Origin: Phallusia fumigata
Taxonomy: Eukaryota; Chordata; Ascidiacea; Phlebobranchia; Ascidiidae
Direction: 5' to 3'
DNA length: 51,107 nt
Assembly (NCBI GenBank): GCA_008931825.1
Contig: QXVZ01020899.1
Span: 1-51,107 of the forward strand
Shown in pieces: positions 23,701 to 33,143 of this stretch; position 1 is the first letter of the stretch; every line of letters begins with the position of its first letter. Under the pieces are notes generated by a model that did not search any database, had not been told where the DNA came from, and was given only the letters and a program-made list of their open reading frames with translations. Both the position numbers and the translations under genes were made by a program.

Positions 23701-26700
23701 TAGACCAGCAGTGGTTCCGAACATTTTAACGTTGTCTCACATCACTTCTTATAGTATAGTAGGGGAGTAATGAATGGAATCCAAAATTAGGTTGGGAAAA
23801 AGAGAGTTACTCGGTTAAACTTTACTATCAACGACCAGTCAAGTCTAGTTGACTGTTTTTCCCAGAAGTTTCAGCTAACCTGAAGACTTTCAGTGCCATC
23901 TGAAAACTTCCATAGGCTTTATGTAGCGAGCAGTCGCTGAGAAGTTTTTTAAAATTGCTGTATGCAATGAACATTCCTCCGTCTCCTATCTTCAGTGTCC
24001 GTCCGTATAGATTGGTGAAAGTGGCCACGATTCCCATTGGATAAATCTAGTGGTAAAGTATGCGCCAGTTTAAGATTTGGGTTTTGGGATGAATCTTTTT
24101 TAGGTAAAATGGAGGGGTAATCCGTCGAGACAAAACTAAACTAGTCAGACAGATTATTTTTCAGCTTTTGAAACGTTTGTTCTACATGCGTTGTCATTAC
24201 TTGTATAGCATAAACTCATAGGCAAAAACGTGTTTTGATCTTCTATCAAGATTGGTAACAGGCATTATTAAAAGCGTTTTAAAAACCCAAACACCGACCT
24301 GGCCATCCATTCCGCATTTCCTGGGGTGTCCAATATTCCTGGTGACTTCCACAGAAAGGTTGGCCATACCATGCATGTCTGTCACCACCGGACCTGTCAG
24401 CTTAATCGGTTCTTTCGGCCACGACAAGTAAGGAGAGCATGGGTTCTGACAAAGTAAGCAGAAATATAACAGGTTTTTTTCACGGGGTTTGAACCCGCGA
24501 CTCGGGTAGAATCCCGATCGGGTTTTTATGTTTGTGTATGGGTCAAGCGTCTCAGACCGTTAGGCCAATCGCTTGGCCATATACATCAGGTTCGTTTAGT
24601 TAGTTGCGTTAAAAAGGTCACCATTTGTAGCTCATAAAAGGGCGTTTTCGACAGACAGAAGCTTTAACAACAAAAGCGATTTGTTTGGTTGCAATATCTT
24701 TAAAGCAGGTTCTATCATGAAATGGAAGGTTCAGCAGGTGCATTGTGCCGGGGTCAAGAGCTACAGAGGGAACATGGCCAAAGGACTATTTAAATAAAGT
24801 GTTCACATAGTTTGCATACTGGTTTATTTTAACATAATCTTCTTTCTGATCATTAACTGGGCATTGGTTAAAAAAATCAAATGGACAAGTTGATGGTTCA
24901 ATAATTTATAATTTGACCTTACTTTATTTTTAAAGGGGGCAGGGGTCTTAAATGACCTGCTTTCTTGTAGAAACACTTTACCAACTTTCGTGTGATGCAA
25001 ACGGCCAACATCACAAGAAAATAACTTTATATTACCTAAAAAATACTTGCATGAACCCGACAGTTTGGGCCAAACTTACGTCAGGATGACAAGTCGTGAC
25101 CCGTTGCGATTTTTCCAGCAGTCGCAGTTGTAACTTGGCGCCCTTTAGTGGACGACCGAAGCTCGATGCTATTGAGGGGATCTCCCACTTCTGTCCACGT
25201 GCAAGTCGGTTTGTAAACCTGCCCATCGGCTGCAAGTTGAACAATCATTAACAGCGTAATGTCGTATCTTTTACTGGTTATGACTTCCTGAAACCTTTAC
25301 AAGTTGATGGTTGAAAATAATTTTACTTGTTTTGATTTTGCACAGTTTTGTGGTTCTCAAATAGAGGGATTTCCTACTAATGGATTTTTGTTTAAAAAGT
25401 TATTGCATAAGGAGGTTGAGAACCACTGGTGTAGTTGTTCACGCTCTTTTGTTGTTTGTGTACACACAAAGCGCATTAAATGTAGTATAAAACTTTTGAA
25501 TTAGGTTGGAACATCTTAATAAAGCTAAGCAACAAACAAAATTCGACTTGAAATAGATATATTTGCATGCAACATAATCTAATTCGTTAAAGTCGCTTTA
25601 AAAATTGTATTTTTCTCAACGTTTCTCCCACTCAACAGTTTACATGGCTTTAATATATCAGACATCTATACTCAACCGAAACAGCATCTCACCTTAAAAT
25701 TTATACCCATCTCGTCCTCTAGCGCCACCACGTGGCAACCCTCGTTCGCGTTTCCGTTCAGAAACCAGCAGTAGCGTGGGAGTAGACCGCACAGGGTGTA
25801 CGCCAACTTCTTGCTTTTGAACGGGAGGTCTTCGATGGTCGTCGATCTGTTTACAACCGCCAGCCGCGAGTTGGCGATAGAGCGCACCATCTCCGGACTC
25901 GCCCAGTCGATGGAAACTTCCGCGACACCACCGTAATTTCTGTACCTGAAGGTAAAACGTGATTTGAAAGCTTAATAAATGTTTAAATAAAACCTCAAGT
26001 AATTAGTTGCAAAAGGCAACCGGAGCTTGGTTAAAATAGTCCTCTACACTGCACCAATGATTCCCATAGACCAGTGGTTTGAAACCTTTTCATATTTCTT
26101 TGTTTCACTTCCGTCTAGTAAGTGAGCATTCAATTGAAAAATATTGAAAAGTTCCAAAATAAGCAAAAGAGGGAATGCATAAAAAGGTTGGGACCTTACA
26201 CTACACCTTGAACTTAAAGTAGTGTTCACTGCATTTACACTGCCGTGTTTCTAACGACTTGAAAATCATTTTGTAAAAAATAATGAGAAACACTGCTTTA
26301 CACGAATGCAAAATATGTCCCAATGAACAATATAAACAAAGAAGTTGACAAACTCGGCTCACAAAATGTATTGAAATATGAACTCGTAAAATCACTTGTC
26401 GTGCCAGGGTTAATCCCCTCGGGTGCCAGGGGTTGTCGACACCTGGTTAAGTTTTTAGGGAAGTCACACTCGAACAAAAAGTATAGCAGGTGCAAAAAAT
26501 ACTTACAATATTACTTAATTTGTTTTTACTTCAAGAGTTAATATTTTATGATGTCGCAAAATTAGATAATCCTCCCAATAAGCGCAGTAAAGTATTTAAC
26601 TTACCATTTTAGGTTTGTAAGGAAATCCAGCGTTCCGCCTTGTGTCACCAAAAAGAAGTCGTGGCCTTTGCACTTGAGAGCTCTTTCGAAACATTTTTTG

Positions 26701-29700
26701 TTGATCGAGGGACAAACGGTTGGAGATTTCAGCACCGCTATATCAACGTGTTTCAACGTAGATTTACTGAAGTCTCCGTAAATGTCGCTCTTCACCATCA
26801 CACTCAGATCCAGCACGATTTTCTGGAATGAAAAATGGGGTATAATTTACTGGGTAAAAAGTACGATGGGTCCGCTGCTCTAAAGTTTCTAGTGATGAAC
26901 AGGAAATTCCGATCGTTGTGGTGTTTTGATTAACATTTTTAAATTACATAAACCTTCAAACTATAAAGTTCATAAATAATATACATTAGTTCTGTTACTA
27001 TTTTTAACAGAAAGTCTAGTTTGGTTGCAAAACAAATACACTTTGTAATAACGGTATTGTTTTATGAGGCCGATATTTTTGGAATTATACTTTAATTTCA
27101 CTTCACGAAATTTGACTAAACCATCACCAAGTTTGGTATATATGACATTGGTTTTGATACTGTAGAATTTTATTTTTTTTAATTCAAGTTTTCCTACCTA
27201 TACATCCATTGCCCTATTACAACTTTACACTTTTTTCACGGGGTTCAAACCCGGGACGATCCCGAAATCAGAGTTTTTTATAACTGTATATGGGTCGAAC
27301 GCCTCAACCCATTCGAGCGATACAATTTTACCCTTCGCAGATAGAAACAAAACACGCAAGTCGTCGACACCTTGTGTTCGTAGCTGACGTAGAAGGGAAC
27401 TTCCCACCCATTGTCCCCCGCGGGGTGAAAAGGTCTCATCACCCGACCAGCAAACGTATTCACTGGGTCATCTGATGACGTCATGCCGATAGTGCCCGTC
27501 AGTCGCCCGCTCAACTCATTGTATCTGCTGTAAAGGGTAAAATAATGTTAATTTTAAATAGGTTATTCTCTAACAACAGTGAAGTTGTGCTTTAGACACA
27601 AAACCAGGAACTAATCGTTCTTTTAAAAGAGAGATATGTATGTTTTGCCTGTAAGGGAATCGCCAGTCTCTTATTCAATAGAATCGAGCTTACACAGCGA
27701 TCTAATACACATATGCCTACTATCGGAATAACAAATTCTGTGAAGAGCATTTATAGACGCCCATTGTATTCTCTCATTTTTCATGTGTTTGGGCGAACAC
27801 ATAAGTTCTTTGTGTCGCTTCCTATGTTTTCTTAAGCGACATTGCTCCAACCCAGCGAAACGCGATAGGTTCGAAAAAATCAAATGAAAAGATCTAACGG
27901 AACTGCAGTGAGGCAGGAAGCTCGACGGTGGACTCATTACGAGCATAACTTATTCATGTCCCCCGAGGTGAAAAATGAAACAAACAAATATAAGATATGC
28001 ACGCTGTGGCAACACACCAGAATTACATCTGTTTAAACCTGGGACCACAGCAAGTTACATAGCAAATGAAATGAAACTAATTACAGCAGTCATTTCCATC
28101 AGTTAACTTATAATACAAGTGATTCGGATTTTATTTTATGCGCTGCGTAAATTTTCTTGTGCGCAGAAAAAGTGACAGCAGTACGCAATTGGACAGGTGC
28201 GAAGCATAGAGGGAGCATTGTTTCAGTTTGGTTTCATGCCCGACCAACACGGCAAATAAAACAAAGGCACGTACAACTTAATAGCACTTACAACGCGTCG
28301 ATGACGAAGTTGATGGAAAGGCTCGTGGCCATTTTAAACTTCTTCTTGTAGTTTTCGTCCAGCCATTCTACGTCCACTAGTTTACTTTTAAGACTCGGAG
28401 ACATAGCTGAGTCGCCAATCCTACAAAGTCACCAAAGTCTAATATTAATCCAAAGCATCCAAAATTAAAATAAATTAAACGTATAAAAAAAGAGGCTAAA
28501 GGTTCTCAACCGGGAGGGAATTCCCCACTAGGGATAATTTTGTTAAAAAAAAGAAATATTTGACTAACATATCACTCCAAAGTATATGTTTATAATTTTG
28601 TTGTAACAAATATTAAAGTCTTAAACCTTTGTCAATATTAGGAGCTTTATTCGTAGTTATACTGATATAAACACATACAAACTAAATTTCTGGCGGGGAT
28701 TTTTTAATTTTGCATGTAATTTTAAGTGGCCCAGGCAATAAAAAGGTTAAGAAATTTGTCACCCCTACTTTTAAAAACCATTCATTAGCCTCTGGGTCAC
28801 TTATTCTCCGTCTTCTCTCGATTGCAAGGTAAATATTAGTCAATTTTTATGCAAACTTAAACACACTGCCAAAATGTTTTAACACACAGTGGTTATATAC
28901 CCTTTCAAACGTTCTGTGTTGTGAATGATGGCAGTGTTCAGCATTTTAGCTTTAAAAGCTCCTTCCACCACAAGATGATACCCGATCACTTCTGGGGCGT
29001 TTTGCCAATCCGGATCCAGGTCCACCATCCGCGCATGGTGTTTGCCTGAACATAATAATATATTTACATAATATGTGTTTCATGCCAAGTGCTATGGTTT
29101 TGCACTGTAAATGTTATGGGGCCAAACAACACCTAATAGACACGACTTTTAAAAATCGGGTAAAAGTTTATTGATGGATATTTTTTGATTAAAAAAATAA
29201 CTGCCAGAGAACTTGTATATTGTAAATACATTTAAGTGCAAACGTTTGGACAATCGCTGTTGTCATCATCTGTGTACAATGACGAGAGACTTAAAATCGG
29301 GCGTTTTATACACAAGTGAGATAAAAATGAAAACGTGACGCAATTAGTGACGTCATAAAGTAACGGCTTGGAAGTCAAATATAACAAGGTGCGAGGGACG
29401 TAAAGATATTTTTTGAATATTGACTGTAAAAAGTACAAGTTAAAATTGGTTAGTGACATTGCTTTCCTGATAATACTGCACGTTTGACGTGAATAGAGTT
29501 TTTTCTGCAACGTCCTTATTTCTACAAAGTCTGAAATGTTCATGCGTCAGCCGTAAAATTTCATTTCAAATCGTTTCCTACCTTCAACTGTTCTTCCATT
29601 TAAGCCATTTCGCAGCGTGCATTGCTTCTTTGGATCCCAGCACGTCGATGTGACGCCGGTAGATATGAAATGGAAATGTCCATTGCCCATCGGGTTGGCT

Positions 29701-32700
29701 GATACTGGCATGTGCGACACACTCGTGTAGTTGTAGACCTTAAAACACAAACAATTTGCGCTTAACAAAATCACGAGGTTGAAAAAGGGGGAATTTGGAT
29801 GAGGTTTTTGCAATTGCACACGGCTAGACCGACAAAAACGCACAATACCCGTTAAGATTCAAAATTTGCCACAGCGAACTATTATCCACGAGCAGTCAAG
29901 ATGAGTGAAAAACTTCCCTGTAGTAAGATATTTGATAAAACCACCATGATTTACAGTATGTGCACGTGTATATTCATTACTGCGATCTGCCCTCAGCTTT
30001 CATGCTGACCAACGATAACGGCACACTCCTTAATCACAATACCCCAGGCCTGCAAAATTGCATGCATTTTCGTTCAGCAAAGTGTGGGCTATCTAATCTA
30101 CCACGGATAAACTCCTGGCGTGGGTTCAAATCCCACCGCAGGATATATTTTTTTAGCCCACGCCCTGCTAAATGTAAATGCTTAGAAAGCTAACTGTTAC
30201 TTGGTATACCGCCTCTTGCACGATTTTTAAGTTTTGACATTTGTTCTCACGGTCGTGCTGCTGGACGTTACCATCACGTTTACGTGTGTGTCACTATAAG
30301 TCTGCATGGCTTGCGAGACGGGCAATGGTGACTTGAAGTTTTCATTTGCTAGAAGTGGAATAAAACTTCGGCCGTTACCGCCCTAGGGTCAAACGTTACC
30401 ACAGGTTAGATTGCTGTATTTCGTGCCTAGCTGTACATGGACGGTTAAAATGCAGGCTCTGGTACATTGCACCCCTTGTAAGCCTGGGGTTTCTGGTTTT
30501 ATAAACGAACGCATTTAGGAAGTTGCTCTGATTCTACATCAGGTGTACGTGTAAACTTAGGTACACAATTTATTGTTTAAACGGTCCCAATAAAAAGATA
30601 CGAACCCGTACTTGTGTGTTAAACATTTTCCACGTTTCGACAACCGTCGCTTTTTCGAGTCATTCCTGACGATGAACAGCAATTGTCGAAACTTGGAAAG
30701 TGCTTTACGTACAAATCCGGACTTGTATGTTTTTAATTTAAAAGTTTATAAGTTTACTACTATATTGCTCGGCTAAACTATTTTCTTTTCCACCTTATTT
30801 GTTTATATCCGTGTGTGTTTTTACCATGTTTTTCGACGGGGCGGCCATGATTTCCCTGTAAGTGCCGCAGGTCGGACAGAACCGGTCGTTGTCGAAGAAG
30901 CATCGCACATTGTTGGCAGTCGGGTCGTTCACGTGAAACTTGCCGAAGAAATGGATTCGGGGCCAACCCAGGTAAGCTAAGGAAACAACTTTGAGTCAAT
31001 TGCAATTCAGAACACTAGACATGAAAGTAGCCTATTCAAAAACATACGACTGGTAATGGCAACAGCGATTGTTGAAACGTTTGCAGTACAATATAATCAC
31101 TATACGCTTGCTCCCTTGTAGTTATGTTTTTGATAGCATCACAATTAAAGTCTTGCATTTTGCATCTGATACTGAATATAGAAGTACAATGGTAAAAATG
31201 ATGCTGCGCTAGCAGTACAGGCTCCGATCCTTGTTCCTGCAAGTACTACCCAAGACGCGGGGTTGTTCACAATTTTGTGTCATGCAATGTGAAAAGAATT
31301 AAAAGTTTAGTCGCTGGCGTTTGCATTTTGACTCGAACGATCGTAAATTCGTGAATTTCGACACCACCGCGAGTTTTAACATTTGGACGGTCACCTGGTG
31401 ATAATGATGGCGGCATACTGTGGTGGTCACCTGGGGGACGTAACGTCTTAAAATATGGCATCATTGGGCTCAAACTGTACGCTAACCAGGCTATGTAGGA
31501 TGTAATATGCTGGTACCATCAACACCATGTTCGCGTCATGGAGAATGTTTTCGAAAAGAAAAGAAATATATGCCTTAACTAGCAATTTGTAGTCTATTCA
31601 TCGGGGCAATGACAGCGGCAAAGTGCAACACCGTCTTTTTATTTTTGTTTACCTTTGTGCAAATGAAACACTTGTTGTTGTTTTTGCCGGACGTAAGCAT
31701 GATTTAACTAAGGTGCGTTGTTTATGTTTTTTTATTGAACCCTCGACTTCGTGGAATCCGATTGCATAGATATGACAAATCTGTTCATGCTGAACCCAAC
31801 CCTTTGTTCATTAACCGGTAGCGACTTTATCTAGACACTCTATAGAGATTGCGTAGGATGAACCTTGTTTTTCGTTGCAGATTTTCACCTGCAGTTTGTG
31901 CCGACGCTCATTTCTTTGTGCCCACGTAGTTTTTAAGCTTTAACGAAAATAAAGACTTATCACGATAAGTAGACGAAATAACGACATAATCAAAGCTGAA
32001 TGTAAGTGTTAACAGGTGACCTTGTTTTGAATTGCTAACAGACCCCAAATAAAATAGCACTCCACGGCTCAACTAATCGGTGATATGTTCGTTAATATAG
32101 CCAGGCGGGGCCCAAGAGACCTGAAAATATCTTAATGTACGTTAGGGCAGGTTACCCCTCGAAAAAACATCTCTAAATTGTGCATTGTAGTTAATAAGGG
32201 GAAGGTTAGTCCGGAAGACTCTCTAAGTTGCACATTAAAGTAGGTGACTTCAGGAAAAAACTCGAAGCTGTGGACTAAGGTAACTAACCCCTGAATCTAT
32301 TTGGCCCCCTCCAAAATGTTGGGACGCCTTTGGTTATGTTTTAAGTCCACTTTAGAAACATTAACGAAGATCCTATTTAAAAAATAGATGTGCTACTTAC
32401 AGGGACATAAGGCGACGTGGCATGACTTGTGCTGTTTCGAGGATCCCTGACATCCTACTATGGTTAAATTACTTCCGAGGCATCGTCGGTGGCGAATTTG
32501 CTGGCCTCGGTCACAAGAGGCGCTGCAACGGCTCCACGAGCCCCAGTGGGTCCAACCTGAAAAAAACAACGTATTCGAATTAGGACAATATCCGGTTATT
32601 GTTCAGGCTTGCAATTATCCGTGAATGTTTTTCTTGAGGCTATTGAAACATTTTAGAAATGTCAAGGTAAACACACTGACACAACATTAGGCTTATCCCG

Positions 32701-33143
32701 GAAAACTCGACAACGGCAAGCAGGCCAAATCGTTTTATTCTACGTAGCAGCTCATCCCATTTTAACGATATTCGTCACACAAACAATACTGAAACATGTC
32801 ATTGCGCTCTACATTTCTTCAACACACCATCATGTGGTGCTCTGCGAGTTTTGTTTTTAATTCAGCTACTCTTCAAGTCGTATCTTGTGTTCCTAAACAT
32901 TCAATATGCGACCCCTTTTTATTTCATTAAATTTTCCGCGACCCTTTCAAAAATACGTTTCATATATTTACAGAACAAACAACAAACAAACATTTCATAC
33001 ATAGCGTACTCGCGATCCCTTAAAACTCGCTGTCATCAAGCTACGTCCGTATACTAACCGGCTGCCGTCCCGTTTGCCAACAACAATGTTCCAAATAGCG
33101 TTGAAAAGCAGGAAAGTGCCACAATAGTTCTCGCGCGGGCCAT
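17768..33143 (-). CDS. Secreted TSP1-domain protein fused to a VioB-like (iminophenyl-pyruvate dimer synthase) region with ferritin-like domain
   Basis: Twenty exons give 1279 codons in one closed frame: 33143-33059, 32556-32401, 30976-30825, 29738-29582, 29045-28901, 28420-28292, 27527-27371, 26822-26605, 25945-25693, 25229-25080, 24445-24299, 24046-23880, 23557-23417, 22939-22775, 22465-22280, 21703-21568, 21172-20974, 20900-20800, 19507-18739, 17991-17768. Residues 1-28 form a signal peptide. Residues 29-81 are a thrombospondin type-1 domain (WTHWGSW, CSASC, paired cysteines). Residues 87-103 read RIHFFGKFHVNDPTANN, matching the start of bacterial VioB. NPMGNGHFHF, ARMVDLDPDW and FMPTTRDLS continue the likeness. 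The ferritin-like part has LLLELYTIPPYLTALFSL (772-789), EEMLH (807-811), YEGEGG (1050-1055) and HFEKSHYVKFQEL (1091-1103). Bacterial VioB, a heme protein, couples indole-pyruvate imines. Activity here is inferred only. Real introns argue against contamination. Confidence 0.85.
18029..18247. mobile_element. hAT-like MITE, 219 bp, with 8-bp target duplication
   Basis: Left end CAGTGATTCCCAACC and right end (reverse complement) CGGTGGTTCCCAACC form 15-bp terminal inverted repeats with two mismatches. The flanks are ATGTAGAC and ATGTAGGC, an 8-bp target duplication with one change. It lies in the last intron of the VioB-like gene, 38 bases from the final exon. Terminal CAGTGGTTC-type repeats with 8-bp duplications are typical of hAT elements. 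There is no transposase. Confidence 0.8.
19081..20819. repeat. About 870-bp direct repeat joined at a single N, duplicating part of the VioB-like gene
   Basis: Unit 1 (19081-19940) and unit 2 (19942-20819) are near-identical in coding and intron sequence. Both contain the end of the exon 20900-20800, the following intron and the first part of exon 19. The N at 19941 is exactly at the border. Differences are few substitutions (such as a Leu/Met change in DLV-L/M-TSLSEE) and small indels in the intron. This is the expected picture when two haplotypes of a polymorphic animal are laid end to end. Confidence 0.9.
19942..20368 (-). pseudogene. Partial duplicate of exon 19 of the VioB-like gene, cut at an N
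   Basis: It begins at a good acceptor (start 20368) with FHRWNATNFWSRAFRYATN, runs in frame to YRTEVAP and stops at the N at 19941. The same exon is complete at 19507-18739. If the sequence were real as written, splicing would have to skip this fragment. More likely it is the other allele of the same exon. Confidence 0.8.
21488..21535. repeat. Two 24-bp tandem units
   Basis: ATTAATGACTCGTACACGAA and the next four bases are repeated at 21488 and 21512 in an intron of the VioB-like gene. Nothing else is visible. Confidence 0.85.
23583..23804. mobile_element. hAT-like MITE, about 222 bp, degenerate
   Basis: It starts CAGTGGTTGCCAAAC and ends with a weak inverted copy (GGTTGGGAA..). Flanks GGTTACTC and AGTTACTC look like an 8-bp target duplication with one change. 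Length and inner layout match the element at 18029-18247, including an internal second CAGTGGTTC-like block. Confidence 0.55.
24478..24590 (-). repeat. tRNA-derived SINE copy
   Basis: On the minus strand a tRNA-like head carries an A-box-like TGGCCTAACGG (24567-24557) and a B-box GGTTCAAACCC (24495-24485) in a T-arm, then a run of T-rich DNA. The spacing is stretched and the arms do not form a full tRNA. The same design recurs at 27231-27320, so this is a dispersed pol III element rather than a tRNA gene. Confidence 0.65.
25352..25431. mobile_element. Short hAT-like MITE remnant
   Basis: GTGGTTCTCAAATAGAGG on the left and GGTTGAGAACCACTG on the right are inverted copies about 80 bp apart, in an intron of the VioB-like gene. 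The family resembles the 18029 element but is internally deleted. Confidence 0.5.
26071..26193. mobile_element. hAT-like MITE remnant, internally deleted
   Basis: GACCAGTGGTTTGAAACC on the left and AAAGGTTGGGACC on the right repeat the ends of the 219-bp family in about 120 bp. No clear target duplication remains. Confidence 0.45.
27231..27320 (-). repeat. tRNA-derived SINE copy
   Basis: A second copy of the family at 24478-24590. The minus strand shows GGTTTGAACCCCGTG as T-arm/B-box and shares the central TATGGGTC(A/G)A block. It overlaps no exon but ends about 40 bases before exon 27527-27371. Confidence 0.6.
28498..28760. mobile_element. hAT-like MITE copy in an intron
   Basis: The left end GGTTCTCAACCGGGAGGG and the inner TTCCCCACTAGGGA match the 18029 family. 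The right end near 28741 (AAAAGGTTAAGAAATTTG) is a worn inverted copy. Confidence 0.45.
29990..30165 (+). repeat. Possible tRNA-derived repeat with a B-box
   Basis: GTGGGTTCAAATCCCACC at about 30120-30137 folds as a perfect T-arm stem and loop followed by a T run, as in a pol III element. I cannot fold an upstream acceptor or anticodon arm, so it is not called a tRNA gene. It lies in an intron of the VioB-like gene. Confidence 0.35.
32879..33050. repeat. Dispersed repeat, copy A (hAT-like, shared with 40778-41020)
   Basis: GCGACCCCTTTTTATTTC, ATTAAATTTTCC.CGACCC and TACTCGCGATCCCTTAAAAC recur in the same order and spacing at 40800-40960. This copy sits in the first intron of the VioB-like gene and lacks clear ends. 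Confidence 0.65.

Noticed and set aside
24478..24590. tRNA gene
   Set aside because: The T-arm and A/B-box words are present, but acceptor and anticodon arms do not pair and a relative occurs at 27231. A SINE explains it better.
30258..30345. Possible extra exon of the VioB-like gene (frame reading SPLPVSQAMQTYSDTHVNV)
   Set aside because: Exons 30976-30825 and 29738-29582 already join in phase 0 and the joined sequence follows the VioB order. Using the acceptor at about 30353 in phase 0 meets a stop.
17768..33143. Bacterial contamination as the source of the VioB-like sequence
   Set aside because: The coding region is split by nineteen introns with consistent phases and near-universal GT-AG borders, with intronic MITEs and SINEs, and lies between ordinary animal genes.
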